From Crocinitomicaceae bacterium (GTDB lineage Bacteria > Bacteroidota > Bacteroidia > Flavobacteriales_D > Crocinitomicaceae), in the NCBI GenBank assembly GCA_017984635.1, contig JAGNZC010000003.1:61059-125058 (forward strand): 64,000 nt of DNA, written 5' to 3'. Below are positions 15,666 to 24,526 of this stretch, in pieces. A program made the translations under genes and the position numbers. Under the pieces are notes generated by a model. It ran no database searches. It had not been told where the DNA came from and worked only from the letters and a program-made list of their open reading frames with translations. Within the stretch, counting starts at the first letter, position 1, and each line of letters begins with the position of its first letter.

Positions 15666-16852
15666 TAAAATACGGCTATAGACATCATTTTCATTCCTGT
15701 AATAAGGGCATAATCATCACTGTCAAATTTTGAGTTATGCACAGCATGTATAATTCCTTTAGCCTCATTTCGAACTCCTAAACGGAAAAAGCAAACTGGA
15801 ATTTTTTGCGCATAAAAAGCAAAATCCTCAGATGTCATTCGAATCGGTAAATCAATTGTATTTTGAATACCTAAAACTTCTATTGCTTTTGCTTTCAAAG
15901 ATTGGGTTAATTGAGTGTCATTTTTTAAAAACGGATACCCTTTGCTAATTGTTAAGTCTACAGTTGCACCTTGACTTTCAACAAGTGCATGTATTTGTTG
16001 TTCAATTAATGAAAGTGCCTCTGCTCTCCAGTTTTCATCCATCGTTCTAAAAGTACCTTTTAGTTTTGCAGTTGATGGAATAACATTTGTAGATCCTAAT
16101 GCTTCAAAATGTCCAAATGTTAAAACAGAAGGAATACTTGGGTTACATTTTCTACTAACGATTTGCTGTAATTGAACGATTAAATTAGCACCAATAACAA
16201 TAGGGTCTATACATGCTGCTGGTGTTGCACCATGTCCACCTTTTCCATGAATGGTTAAATGAATTTCATCACTTGAAGCCATGTACAAACCTTCTTTAAA
16301 ACCAACTTTTCCACTTTCCATTTCAGGAAAAACATGCAAGGCATACATTTCTTTTACTGTTGGATTTTCAAGTACTCCGTCCGCAATCATTAAGGTAGCT
16401 CCACCAGGGTTTTGTTCTTCACCAGGTTGAAAAATTAATTTAACTGGTTGTGGTAATTCTTCGCGTAATTCATTTAGTATTTCTGCAACACCTAATAATA
16501 TTGAAGTATGGACATCGTGACCACAAGCATGCATTACACCTTTGTTTTTAGAAGCAAAATCTAAACCTGTTTCTTCTAAAATAGGCAAAGCATCTAAATC
16601 TGATCTAAGTCCAATACATGCCATTTCGTTGGAATGATGTGACGCTTTAATTAGTCCTGCAACTCCTGTTTTCCCAACGCCTGTTGTATGTTCAATACCT
16701 AATTCAGTTAATGTATCAGAAACAAACTTCATCGTTTCAATTTCTTGAAATGATAATTCTGGATGGGCATGCATGTGTTTTCTATATGCAATAACTTTCT
16801 CAAAAATGGCCGAAGCTTTTGAATTGATTGTATCTATAATCGTTGAATTCAT
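15665..16852 (-). CDS. M20-family metal-dependent amidohydrolase
   Basis: This 395-aa protein belongs to the peptidase M20D group (hippurate or N-acyl-amino-acid hydrolases). Visible landmarks are HAHPELSFQE (~28-37), RSDLDALP (83-90), ACGHDVHTS (109-117, metal His and Asp) and PGEEQNPGG near 147-155 with the general-base Glu. A dimerisation domain sits at ~180-295. It would release an acyl group from an amino acid or related amide; the substrate is not deducible. No signal peptide, so cytoplasmic. Its start overlaps the TSUP stop (ATGA), suggesting co-expression with the transporter. Confidence 0.9.
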   Translation of the reverse strand: MNSTIIDTINSKASAIFEKVIAYRKHMHAHPELSFQEIETMKFVSDTLTELGIEHTTGVGKTGVAGLIKASHHSNEMACIGLRSDLDALPILEETGLDFASKNKGVMHACGHDVHTSILLGVAEILNELREELPQPVKLIFQPGEEQNPGGATLMIADGVLENPTVKEMYALHVFPEMESGKVGFKEGLYMASSDEIHLTIHGKGGHGATPAACIDPIVIGANLIVQLQQIVSRKCNPSIPSVLTFGHFEALGSTNVIPSTAKLKGTFRTMDENWRAEALSLIEQQIHALVESQGATVDLTISKGYPFLKNDTQLTQSLKAKAIEVLGIQNTIDLPIRMTSEDFAFYAQKIPVCFFRLGVRNEAKGIIHAVHNSKFDSDDYALITGMKMMSIAVF

Positions 16853-17238
16853 TTTCCTTTTATTTCTTGAATACTTGAAAAAATTAATTGAAAAGACACA
16901 TATGCCATGATAATACCAAATGCTAATTTAACAAATTGGGGTGATAATTTTAACGATAATTTTGAGCCGAAATAACCACCAATAACAAATGCAAGTGCAA
17001 TGATTAATCCATATTTCCAATTTACATTGCCTGTTTTCCAATAATTTGTTAGCGCTAGAAATACTACGGGCATCACTAAAACAAATAAACTAGTGCCTTG
17101 CGCTTCATGTTGACTTAACCCCAATAAGAAAACTAATGCTGGAACAATTATTACTCCACCACCTATACCAACAAATCCGCTAAGCATGCCTGCACCTAGT
17201 CCAATTGAGAGTAATATTAAAAGCGTTGTATTTGTCAT
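16849..17238 (-). CDS. Half-size TauE/SafE (TSUP) membrane transporter
   Basis: This 129-aa protein has about four transmembrane segments. It shows the TSUP signature GLGAGMLSGFVGIGGGVIIVP near residue 10. Full TSUP proteins (~250 aa) have two such repeats; this has one, so it would have to dimerise. I start at ATG 17238; the longer frame begins with TTG at 17280 and would overlap the upstream gene. Substrates of the family are organic sulfonates, sulfite or small anions; none can be assigned here. It is coupled to the M20 gene by a 4-base overlap. Confidence 0.82.
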   Translation of the reverse strand: MTNTTLLILLSIGLGAGMLSGFVGIGGGVIIVPALVFLLGLSQHEAQGTSLFVLVMPVVFLALTNYWKTGNVNWKYGLIIALAFVIGGYFGSKLSLKLSPQFVKLAFGIIMAYVSFQLIFSSIQEIKGK

Positions 17239-17272
17239 AATTGTTGTAAATGTAATTAAATATTTTTTTGAA

Positions 17273-18244
17273 TTATTCAATCATTAAATTACATCCTCTA
17301 ATATCGGATTGATCAAAGCGTCCCATGATTTTAAATTGGTGACCATGGATTTGTCCTAAATCTTGTGTAGCGATAAAACTGCAACTATTAACATTTGCAA
17401 GGTCAATAACGTTAATACCTCCAGTTTTCTTTTCAGCAACGTAATGAAAAGGATCATTGATGTCTCTGCATAAGATTTTCATCCAATTTGGAGGAGTAAA
17501 TAATTCATTTTGATCGCTGTAAGCCTGTGAAAGTAATTCTGTCATTCCATATTCAGAATGAATTACTGGAACTTGTAAACCTTGTTTCAAAAGAGTGTGT
17601 AACTCACTTTTTGTAAGTTCTTTTCGCCGACCTTTCATACCGCCAGTTTCAATAATTGTTGCCTTTGCTAAATCGATTTGTTGTTCAGCTAAATCTAAAA
17701 GTGCATACGAAACGCCAAAAAGCACCACTTTTTTTCCTGAGTTTATTGCTTGCTGGTATCTTTTTTCAACCTCTTGTAATTCATTTAATAAAAAGCCAGA
17801 TAAGGCATTTGAACTTTCTTGAATTAATTGATCAACCATGTAAACCAAACTGGAAGAACCTTGTTCTAGGTAATTGGGTAAAAGCGCAATAATAATTTGA
17901 TCTGTTGGTTCTCCAATAAATTGGCGATACGTTTTCAAAAAAGATTGATGATACAATTGAATGTCATTAACCGTATGCTTACTCCGATTATGTTGTGTTG
18001 TTCCACTGCTTAAAAAAGTAATTGCAGGTTCAATGGTTGATGCACATGTTACAGAATGAGTTTTGAAAAAGTCAATTGGTAAAAAAGGGATATCTTCTAA
18101 TTTGGTTGGTCGAACTTTTCCAAGCGAAGCAATAAAATCCTTGTAAATCAAACAATTATTTGCTTGGTACTCATATAACTCGAAGGCAATTTTCTCAAAT
18201 TCTTCAACGGTTTTTATGTTAAAGAGTGACGAATAATCTGTCAT
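17273..18244 (-). CDS. LuxE-family acyl-protein synthetase-like enzyme
   Basis: This 323-aa protein is related to the ATP-dependent fatty-acid-activating subunit of bacterial luciferase reductase (LuxE) and, more distantly, to ANL adenylating enzymes. Visible motifs are the P-loop-like FLSSGTTQHNRS (~97-108), ETGGMKGRR and HSEYGMTELLSQ (~225-236, like the ANL A5 motif). No lux genes are present. Such standalone LuxE homologues are frequent in Flavobacteriales with unknown substrates; activation of a carboxylate is a reasonable guess. It starts directly after the NupG-like gene, with no gap. Confidence 0.8.
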   Translation of the reverse strand: MTDYSSLFNIKTVEEFEKIAFELYEYQANNCLIYKDFIASLGKVRPTKLEDIPFLPIDFFKTHSVTCASTIEPAITFLSSGTTQHNRSKHTVNDIQLYHQSFLKTYRQFIGEPTDQIIIALLPNYLEQGSSSLVYMVDQLIQESSNALSGFLLNELQEVEKRYQQAINSGKKVVLFGVSYALLDLAEQQIDLAKATIIETGGMKGRRKELTKSELHTLLKQGLQVPVIHSEYGMTELLSQAYSDQNELFTPPNWMKILCRDINDPFHYVAEKKTGGINVIDLANVNSCSFIATQDLGQIHGHQFKIMGRFDQSDIRGCNLMIE

Positions 18245-19504
18245 TTAATGAATGATTTCAACACGTTCTTTTGGGTCGTGCTTGTGTTTGAAAAATAAAG
18301 CAAACAAGAGAGCTACAATAAGAGCATAAGCAGCAAATAATAACCAAATTCCTTTCCAGTCGTTACCACCATCAGATAGTTTGTAGAATTTTTCAATGAT
18401 AATTCCACTTGAGAAACTACCCAATATTGCACCAAATCCGTTTGTCATCATCATGAATAGACCTTGCGCGCTTGATCTGATTTTTGAAGAAGTTGTCGTT
18501 TCAATAAATAAAGATCCTGAAACATTAAAGAAATCAAAAGCCATTCCATAAACAATACAAGAAACGATTATCATCCAAAGGCCTTCAGCTGGATTTCCAT
18601 AGGCTAACAATCCAAATCTTAGCACCCAAGCAAACATGCTGATTAACATGACACGTTTAATCCCAAACCGTTTTAAAAAGAATGGTATTGCTAGAATAAA
18701 TAATGTTTCAGACACTTGAGAAATTGACATGATGATAGTTGAATGTTCAACCACCCATAAGTTTTGATATGCAGTGATGTTTTTAAATTCAGATAAATAA
18801 ACATCACCATACATATTTGTCAATTGTAAAGCAGCACCTAAAAGCATTGAAAACAAAAAGAACAATGCCATTTTATACGTTTTGAATAATTTAAAGGCAT
18901 CTAAACCGATGATTTCTCCAATTTTATTGCTTTTTGTAATCGTTTTTTGTGGAGGGCATTTCGGTAATGTAAATGAATAGATTCCTAAAATGATGGCTGA
19001 AATTGCAGCAATGTAAAATTGATTTTCAGATGCTTTGTTTCCAGTTAAATTAGTTACCCACATTGCAGCAATAAATCCTATTGTTCCCCAAACACGAATA
19101 GGAGGGAAGTCTTTTACAATGTCAAGATTATTGTTTTTTAATACAGTGTATGAAATAGAATTAGACAATGCTATGGTTGGCATATAGCACATCATAGCGA
19201 AAAAAATTGTCCAAAAAAAAGCATTTGAATTTGTTACAAATGGAATGTAAGCTAAGATAAGACCACCAACGATATGTAGAATGGCGTATAATTTTTCTAC
19301 ATTAAAAAATCGATCGGCTAAAACGCCCATAATAGTAGGCATGAATAAAGAAGAAATGCCTAAAGTTGAAAAGATAGCTCCAAATTCTGATGGCGACCAG
19401 TGTTTTGTATCAAACCAATAATTTGCAATGGTAATTAACCACGCGCCCCACACAAAAAATTGCAGGAAATTCATGAAAATCAATCGGTGTTTCAAAGACA
19501 GCAT
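18245..19504 (-). CDS. NupG-like MFS nucleoside transporter
   Basis: This 419-aa inner-membrane protein has about 12 hydrophobic segments. It opens with MNFLQFFVWGAWLITIANYWF, very close to the start of the nucleoside:H+ symporter family, and carries the loop VLADRFFNVEK. MFS nucleoside permeases import nucleosides with protons. Its stop abuts the LuxE-like start, so the genes form one transcript. A more general sugar or metabolite role cannot be excluded. Confidence 0.82.
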   Translation of the reverse strand: MLSLKHRLIFMNFLQFFVWGAWLITIANYWFDTKHWSPSEFGAIFSTLGISSLFMPTIMGVLADRFFNVEKLYAILHIVGGLILAYIPFVTNSNAFFWTIFFAMMCYMPTIALSNSISYTVLKNNNLDIVKDFPPIRVWGTIGFIAAMWVTNLTGNKASENQFYIAAISAIILGIYSFTLPKCPPQKTITKSNKIGEIIGLDAFKLFKTYKMALFFLFSMLLGAALQLTNMYGDVYLSEFKNITAYQNLWVVEHSTIIMSISQVSETLFILAIPFFLKRFGIKRVMLISMFAWVLRFGLLAYGNPAEGLWMIIVSCIVYGMAFDFFNVSGSLFIETTTSSKIRSSAQGLFMMMTNGFGAILGSFSSGIIIEKFYKLSDGGNDWKGIWLLFAAYALIVALLFALFFKHKHDPKERVEIIH

Positions 19505-19517
19505 AGTAGAAGAAGTT

Positions 19518-20108
19518 TTATTTAGAAGTTCTATTTTTTATTTCATCTCGAATTTTAGAAGCAATTTCATATTCTTCGTTTTCCAACGCTTCATTTAATT
19601 GTTCATTTAATTCTTCAATTGATAAATTTAAAAAAGAATTTGTTGGTGCTTCAGTTGTTTCTATTGTTTCACCAAGTGTTGGTGTTTCAAATTCATTTTC
19701 ATCCAGTAAAACTCCTGCGCTAGAAAGAATGGATTCAAATGTATATATCGTAGCATTGAATCGGATGCCAATCGCAATTGCATCTGAAGTACGGGCATCA
19801 ATTTCTGTGAGTACTCCCTCTTTTTCGCATATTAATTTTGCGTAAAAAATTCCTTCATTTAAATTGTAAATTACTACTTCTTTCACTTGAATAGAAAAGG
19901 ATTGGGCAAAGCTTTTAAACAAGTCATGCGTCAACGGTCGAGTAGGAGTCATTTTTTCTAATTCGATGGCAATAGCTTGCGCTTCAAAGCTTCCAATGAT
20001 AATAGGTAATTGTCTTTTCCCACCTGTTTCAACTAATACAAGTGCATACGCACCCGATTGAGTTTGGCTGTAGGAAAGTCCCGCAATTTCTAATTTTATT
20101 TTATTCAT
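19518..20108 (-). CDS. Bifunctional nuclease (BFN/DUF151) domain plus UVR motif protein
   Basis: This 196-aa protein has a BFN domain at residues ~1-135 with the family landmark TPTRPLTHDLF and the segment TEIDARTSDAIAIGIR. A short linker leads to a UVR-like helix pair at the C-terminus (EELNEQLNEALENEEYE..., IASKIRDEI). In plants, BFN homologues act as DNase/RNase; bacterial roles are uncertain. It is probably the first gene of the minus-strand cluster down to 15252. An upstream hairpin at 20144-20165 separates it from etfA. Confidence 0.88.
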   Translation of the reverse strand: MNKIKLEIAGLSYSQTQSGAYALVLVETGGKRQLPIIIGSFEAQAIAIELEKMTPTRPLTHDLFKSFAQSFSIQVKEVVIYNLNEGIFYAKLICEKEGVLTEIDARTSDAIAIGIRFNATIYTFESILSSAGVLLDENEFETPTLGETIETTEAPTNSFLNLSIEELNEQLNEALENEEYEIASKIRDEIKNRTSK

Positions 20109-20143
20109 CCTTCCTAAGAAGTTTAATTGTTATTGAAACAAAG

Positions 20144-20165
20144 AGGGAAGCAATGCTGCTTCCCT
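20144..20165 (-). terminator. Hairpin ending the etfBA transcript
   Basis: A perfect 9-bp stem (AGGGAAGCA with TGCTTCCCT) around 4 bases lies 43 bases after the etfA stop on the minus strand. The following tract is only moderately T-rich, so termination may be partial. Confidence 0.65.
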
Positions 20166-20208
20166 AATTAATTTATTTTCAGTAAAGTTACAATTTTATC
20201 ATTGTAAA

Positions 20209-21153
20209 TTAATGATTTTCAGCTTTGAATTTTTGAACAGCTGCTGTTAATCTTGGTAAAACTTCAAAAGCATCACCAATGATACCATAATCAGCTGCTT
20301 TAAAGAACGGTGCTTCAGCATCTGTATTGATAACAACAATTACTTTCGATCCATTTACACCCGCTAAGTGTTGAATGGCTCCTGAAATTCCAGCAGCTAT
20401 GTATAAGTTTGGACGAATAGCAACTCCTGTTTGTCCAACATGCTCATGGTGAGGTCTCCAACCAATATCAGCTACTGGACGAGAACAAGCTGTTGCAGCA
20501 CCTAATGCTGTTGCTAACTCTTCAACCATTCCCCAGTTTTCAGGTCCTTTTAACCCTCTACCTGCAGAAACTACTAATTCAGCTTCTGGAAGTGGAATTG
20601 CTCCATCTGGTTTTTTAGTACTGATCACATTTATTTTGGAAGCTGCTACAGAACCATTGAAGGCTTCAACGCTACAATTACTTCCTGTTATACTTGGTTG
20701 AATGCTGTTTGGTAATAAAGAGATGATTTTTTTATCACTCATTACTTTAACACTTCCAAATGCTTTTCCTGAGAAAACGTTCACTTTTATTGAACCATCA
20801 GCGTTTGGTGCTTCGATTGCTCCAGAAACTAATCCTGCTTTTAATTTAACAGATAATCTTGGTGCAATAGATTTTGCTACAACATCATGTGAGAATACAA
20901 TTGTTGAAGCATTTTCAGTTGTTGCTACTGCAGCAATTAACTCCGTTAATTGTTGTGTATCATCTCCTGTAATTGCCGCATCAAAAATCACTTTAGACGC
21001 TCCATATTGACCTAAAGTAGCCAATAATTCTTGGTTCGATGAACCTGTTGTAATTACGGTTACATTTCCACCCAAGTTTTTACTGTATGTAACGACTTCT
21101 AAAGCTGCTTTATTTAATCCGTTGTTACTGTTTATATATACTAATGTAGACAT
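20209..21153 (-). CDS. etfA: Electron transfer flavoprotein alpha subunit
   Basis: EtfA carries the FAD of the heterodimer that collects electrons from acyl-CoA dehydrogenases and passes them to the quinone pool. The 314-aa protein has the N-terminal ETF fold and the C-terminal FAD-binding signature near ~195-250 (SAGRGLKGPENWGMVEELA..., CSRPVADIGWRPHHEHVGQTG, GISGAIQHLAG). It follows etfB by 17 bases in the same unit. Beta-oxidation-type genes elsewhere in the window (paaG, paaH) are consistent with its use. Confidence 0.97.
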   Translation of the reverse strand: MSTLVYINSNNGLNKAALEVVTYSKNLGGNVTVITTGSSNQELLATLGQYGASKVIFDAAITGDDTQQLTELIAAVATTENASTIVFSHDVVAKSIAPRLSVKLKAGLVSGAIEAPNADGSIKVNVFSGKAFGSVKVMSDKKIISLLPNSIQPSITGSNCSVEAFNGSVAASKINVISTKKPDGAIPLPEAELVVSAGRGLKGPENWGMVEELATALGAATACSRPVADIGWRPHHEHVGQTGVAIRPNLYIAAGISGAIQHLAGVNGSKVIVVINTDAEAPFFKAADYGIIGDAFEVLPRLTAAVQKFKAENH

Positions 21154-21170
21154 ATTAATTTTTTTAAAGA

Positions 21171-21911
21171 TTAAATTACTTTCGCTTCATTGTGAAGTAA
21201 AGCTACTAATTCATCCATGTTGGTTGGATCGATGATTTTACAAGCAGATTTAGCATTCGGCATTGTGTATGCTGTGTAAGAAGTCAATGATTCAACAGTA
21301 ATTGGAGTGATTACTTGTAATGGTTTTGTTCTAGCGGCCATAATTCCACGCATATTTGGAATACGTTGTTCTGCCATTCCTTTAGCACATGAGATAACTG
21401 CAGGTGTTTGAACTTCTAAAACTTGAACGCCGCCAACTATTTCTCTCTCTAATTTTAATGTGGATCCAGCAGCATCTAATTTCGTTGCCAAAGAAACAAA
21501 TGGTAAGTCCATTGCTTCTGCAATCATTCCACCAACTTGAGAACCGTTGTAGTTAATAGTTTCTTTTCCGGTCAACACTAAATCAAATCCATTTGATTTA
21601 GCATAATCCGCAATTTGCATCGCTGTATAATAGGCATCAGTTGGGTCTGCATCAATTCTAACTGCCTCATCAGCTCCAATAGCCAATGCTTTACGGATAA
21701 CAGCTTCGTCACCTGCATTTCCTACAGTTATTATTGTAACGTTACCGCCAATTGTTTCCTTTAATTCTAACGCTCTTACCAACGCATACCATTCATCGTA
21801 AGGGTTAACAATGTATTGAACACCATTCTCATCAAACTTTGTGTTATTGTCTGTAAAGGCAATTTTGGAAGTTGTGTCTGGCGATTTACTGATACATACA
21901 AGTATTTTCAT
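21171..21911 (-). CDS. etfB: Electron transfer flavoprotein beta subunit
   Basis: EtfB is the AMP-binding partner of EtfA. The 246-aa protein shows MKILVCISKSPDTTSKI at the start, NPYDEWYALVRALELKE, and the nucleotide-binding loop LTGKETINYNGSQVGGMIAEAM near 120-140. It is the first gene of the pair and has a good -7 element 23 bases before its start. Confidence 0.97.
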   Translation of the reverse strand: MKILVCISKSPDTTSKIAFTDNNTKFDENGVQYIVNPYDEWYALVRALELKETIGGNVTIITVGNAGDEAVIRKALAIGADEAVRIDADPTDAYYTAMQIADYAKSNGFDLVLTGKETINYNGSQVGGMIAEAMDLPFVSLATKLDAAGSTLKLEREIVGGVQVLEVQTPAVISCAKGMAEQRIPNMRGIMAARTKPLQVITPITVESLTSYTAYTMPNAKSACKIIDPTNMDELVALLHNEAKVI

Positions 21912-21934
21912 CTTTATTGTTTTTTTGTCGGTTG

Positions 21935-21942
21935 CAAATTTA
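21935..21942 (-). promoter_or_regulatory. -7 element of the etfBA promoter
   Basis: On the minus strand, TAAATTTG ends 23 bases before the etfB start. A TTG lies 24 bases further upstream, slightly beyond the preferred spacing. Confidence 0.6.
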
Positions 21943-22110
21943 AAACAAAATTTCAGACTAAAAGTTCAATTAAATTTGAAAAAGATCATTTCAAAAATAA
22001 ATTCAATTTTCCAATAGTTTAAAGCTTTTTGGAATCTTAAGAAAATCAGACAAAGCGTCATTTTTACACTAACTTATGCGTTTTTTTAAAATATCTTTAA
22101 ACAAAGGGTG

Positions 22111-22140
22111 TTGTACATTGTTTAAAGTTTATTATTTTTG
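22111..22140 (+). promoter_or_regulatory. pdhB promoter
   Basis: TTG (22111-22113) and TATTTTTG (22133-22140) are separated by exactly 19 bases. Transcription from about 22147 would give a leader of ~80 bases. Confidence 0.78.
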
Positions 22141-22227
22141 GCATCCTAAAATTGAATTTATTTATTTCAACGTAGATAAATTTTTCAATTTTTATGAATA
22201 AAAATAAAAGCGAATAAATTTATAGCT

Positions 22228-23208
22228 ATGAAAACTGTTCAATTTAGAGAGGCATTAAGAGAAGCGATGTCGGAAGAAATGCGCCGTGATGAATCCGTTT
22301 TTTTAATGGGTGAAGAAGTTGCTGAATACAATGGTGCTTATAAAGTATCGCAAGGAATGCTAGATGAATTCGGGCCAAAAAGAGTAATTGATACTCCTAT
22401 TGCAGAATTAGGGTTCGCTGGGATTGCAGTAGGTGCTTCGATGAATGGTTTACGACCAATAGTTGAATTTATGACTTGGAACTTTGCGATTCTAGCGGCA
22501 GATCAAATCATCAATAGTGCTGCAAAAATGTTACAAATGTCTGGAGGTCAATATCATTGCCCTATTGTATTTAGAGGAGGAAATGGTACAGCTGGACAAT
22601 TAGCAGCGACGCATTCACAATCATTTGAAGCGTTTTATGCGCATGTCCCAGGATTAAAAGTAATCACTCCTTCTAATCCATACGATGCGAAAGGTTTATT
22701 GAAAGCGGCTATTAGAGATAACGATCCAGTTGTGTTTTTGGAATCAGAAAAAATGTATGGTGACAAAGGAGAGATTCCAGAAGGCGAATACATTATTCCA
22801 ATTGGTGTTGCTGATATCAAAAGAAAAGGAACCGATGTAACAATCGTTTCTTTTGGTAAAATAATGAAAGTTGCCTTCGAAGCAGCTGAATTACTAGAAA
22901 AAGAAGGGATTTCAGTTGAAATTATTGATTTAAGAACAATACGTCCGATTGATTATGCGTGTGTTGTTGAGTCCGTTAAGAAAACAAACAGATGTGTTGT
23001 TTTGGAAGAGTCTTGGCCATTGGCTTCTATCTCTTCAGAGATTTCTTATCATTTACAACGCTATGCATTTGATTATTTAGATGCGCCAGTTATGCGTGTT
23101 ACACAAACAGATACACCTTTTGCTTTTTCACCAACATTAATTGATGAAGCATTGCCAAATGTAGAACGATTAATTAAAGCTGTAAAAAGTACATTGTATA
23201 GAAATTAG
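22228..23208 (+). CDS. pdhB: Pyruvate (2-oxo acid) dehydrogenase E1 component, beta subunit
   Basis: The 326-aa protein is the beta chain of a thiamine-diphosphate E1 enzyme that decarboxylates pyruvate and feeds acetyl groups to E2. Landmarks are the N-terminal FREALREAMSEEM, GEEVAEYNGAYKVSQGM (TPP-contacting region), TPIAELGFAGIAVGASMNGLRP and EFMTWNFAI, plus a transketolase-type C-terminal domain (IIDLRTIRPID). The alpha subunit is not adjacent; pdhB stands as its own unit with promoter and terminator. Branched-chain oxo acid E1 beta is a close alternative. Confidence 0.92.
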   Translation: MKTVQFREALREAMSEEMRRDESVFLMGEEVAEYNGAYKVSQGMLDEFGPKRVIDTPIAELGFAGIAVGASMNGLRPIVEFMTWNFAILAADQIINSAAKMLQMSGGQYHCPIVFRGGNGTAGQLAATHSQSFEAFYAHVPGLKVITPSNPYDAKGLLKAAIRDNDPVVFLESEKMYGDKGEIPEGEYIIPIGVADIKRKGTDVTIVSFGKIMKVAFEAAELLEKEGISVEIIDLRTIRPIDYACVVESVKKTNRCVVLEESWPLASISSEISYHLQRYAFDYLDAPVMRVTQTDTPFAFSPTLIDEALPNVERLIKAVKSTLYRN

Positions 23209-23230
23209 AACTTGTTCTATATTTTAACTT

Positions 23231-23258
23231 AAAAGAGGCTTTTTTTGGCCTCTTTTTT
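23231..23258 (+). terminator. pdhB terminator
   Basis: AAAAGAGGC pairs with GCCTCTTTT around an 8-base loop, followed by more T residues. Confidence 0.88.
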
Positions 23259-23279
23259 ATTTTTAATTTCTTTTATAGG

Positions 23280-23287
23280 TACTTTTG
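23280..23287 (+). promoter_or_regulatory. -7 element of the gene at 23309
   Basis: TACTTTTG is a perfect TAnnTTTG match ending 21 bases before the start codon. No TTG is found at the expected distance upstream. Confidence 0.55.
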
Positions 23288-23308
23288 CTTAAACCTTAAA
23301 AATAGTTT

Positions 23309-23929
23309 ATGAAAAAATTAGTAATCGCAGTTTCGCTTTTTGCTGCAATGTTCACACAAAAAGCTCAAGCGCAAGAATATTTCCATGGAATTGGAGTTCA
23401 AGCATTGATTGGAATTTATAGTTATGACTATGATTATTCTTTTTTTGATGGAAGTGGTTTTTCTACAGGATCAGAATCAGGTTTATCTATAGCGTCAGTT
23501 CCAAGTATATTTTACAAAGCTACATTAGGATTTGAATTATCTAGAAAAACAAATTTTGCTGTATCAGCTTATCCAAGTTTAGGATTTAATTTAAGTTCAC
23601 AATCAGGTGGATCTTTAGGGTACCAATTTCCTATTATGGCAGAATATTACATGGGTGATATTGATGATGAAAATTTCAACATTGGGTTAGGTTTTTCTTA
23701 TGGTTTTGCTTCGTCTACATCAGCTGCAGAATTCGGAAGTGGTTTTTCAGCTCCTATTATTGGAGCGGTAGTTGGCCCAACACTTGGTTTAGGTGGTCAG
23801 TTTGAATTGAGTGATCGTTTATTGGGTGTTAGAGGTTCTTTCACATATGGTATTAATGCTACTCCAGGTTTCACGAGAGATAATAAATTTTTAATGACAA
23901 TTGGAGTTTATTATCCATTTGGACAATAA
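23309..23929 (+). CDS. Outer-membrane beta-barrel protein, function unknown
   Basis: This 206-aa protein has a signal peptide ending KAQAQ (~residue 22). The rest alternates Gly/Ser/aromatic residues in strand-like segments and ends VYYPFGQ, as small outer-membrane barrels of Bacteroidota do. An insertion-like stretch rich in Tyr, Asp and Ser (YSYDYDYSFFDGSGF) is near the N-terminus. No enzyme motif is visible. It is monocistronic, with its own -7 element and terminator. Confidence 0.8.
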   Translation: MKKLVIAVSLFAAMFTQKAQAQEYFHGIGVQALIGIYSYDYDYSFFDGSGFSTGSESGLSIASVPSIFYKATLGFELSRKTNFAVSAYPSLGFNLSSQSGGSLGYQFPIMAEYYMGDIDDENFNIGLGFSYGFASSTSAAEFGSGFSAPIIGAVVGPTLGLGGQFELSDRLLGVRGSFTYGINATPGFTRDNKFLMTIGVYYPFGQ

Positions 23930-23948
23930 ATAGTTTCCTTTTAGGATG

Positions 23949-23976
23949 AAAAAGCGCTTAGTAGGCGCTTTTTTTA
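23949..23976 (+). terminator. Terminator of the outer-membrane protein gene
   Basis: AAAAAGCGC pairs with GCGCTTTTT around a 7-base loop, followed by T residues. Confidence 0.9.
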
Positions 23977-24046
23977 TTTCATAGAATCTAAAATAAAAGA
24001 TGCAAACATCAAAATGTGAAAAAATTCATCTTTTTTAGCTAACTAG

Positions 24047-24076
24047 TTGGTTTATAAAAATAATTGTTTATCTTTG
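24047..24076 (+). promoter_or_regulatory. Promoter of the ribosomal protein operon
   Basis: TTG (24047-24049) and TATCTTTG (24069-24076) are separated by 19 bases, the same architecture as the tRNA and pdhB promoters. The leader of ~50 bases contains CCCCTCAAAGTG but no strong hairpin. This is the only full-consensus promoter I see before rplQ. Confidence 0.82.
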
Positions 24077-24132
24077 CACCCCTCAAAGTGTGTTTGGGGG
24101 AATTTATTTATTTATAAAATTAAGAGTATTTT

Positions 24133-24510
24133 ATGCCAACTATTCAACAATTAGTTCGCAAAGGAAGAACAGCGGTAGTGAAGAAGAGTAAATCTGCTGC
24201 ACTTGATTCTTGTCCACAGCGTAAAGGGGTATGTGTACGTGTTTACACCACTACTCCTAAAAAGCCGAACTCTGCAATGCGTAAAGTTGCAAGGGTGCGT
24301 TTGACTAACGGAAAGGAAGTCAACGCTTACATCGGTGGTGAAGGTCACAATTTACAAGAGCACTCTTTGGTGCTTGTACGAGGAGGAAGAGTAAAAGATC
24401 TTCCAGGGGTTAGATACCACATCGTACGAGGAGCTGAAGATACAGCTGGAGTAGAAGGAAGAACACAACGTCGTTCTAAGTATGGAACGAAAAGACCTAA
24501 ACAAAAATAA
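24133..24510 (+). CDS. rpsL: 30S ribosomal protein S12
   Basis: S12 lines the decoding centre. The 125-aa protein is full length, with [10 protein letters not shown] and [15 protein letters not shown] conserved; the lysines altered in streptomycin-resistant mutants are the wild-type residues here. It is the first gene of a continuous ribosomal run and lies 16 bases before rpsG. Confidence 0.99.
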   Translation: MPTIQQLVRKGRTAVVKKSKSAALDSCPQRKGVCVRVYTTTPKKPNSAMRKVARVRLTNGKEVNAYIGGEGHNLQEHSLVLVRGGRVKDLPGVRYHIVRGAEDTAGVEGRTQRRSKYGTKRPKQK

Positions 24511-24526
24511 TTAAAGCTTTTAAGAG

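Larger units (their letters stand above)
21912..22227. other. Divergent intergenic region between etfB and pdhB
   Basis: This 316-base AT-rich stretch holds the etfB promoter at its left end and the pdhB promoter at 22111-22140. I see no gene, no RNA signature and no clear operator in the remainder. Confidence 0.6.

Noticed and set aside
17273..18244. Bioluminescence (lux) operon from the LuxE-like gene
   Set aside because: No luxAB, luxC or luxD genes are adjacent; standalone LuxE homologues are common.
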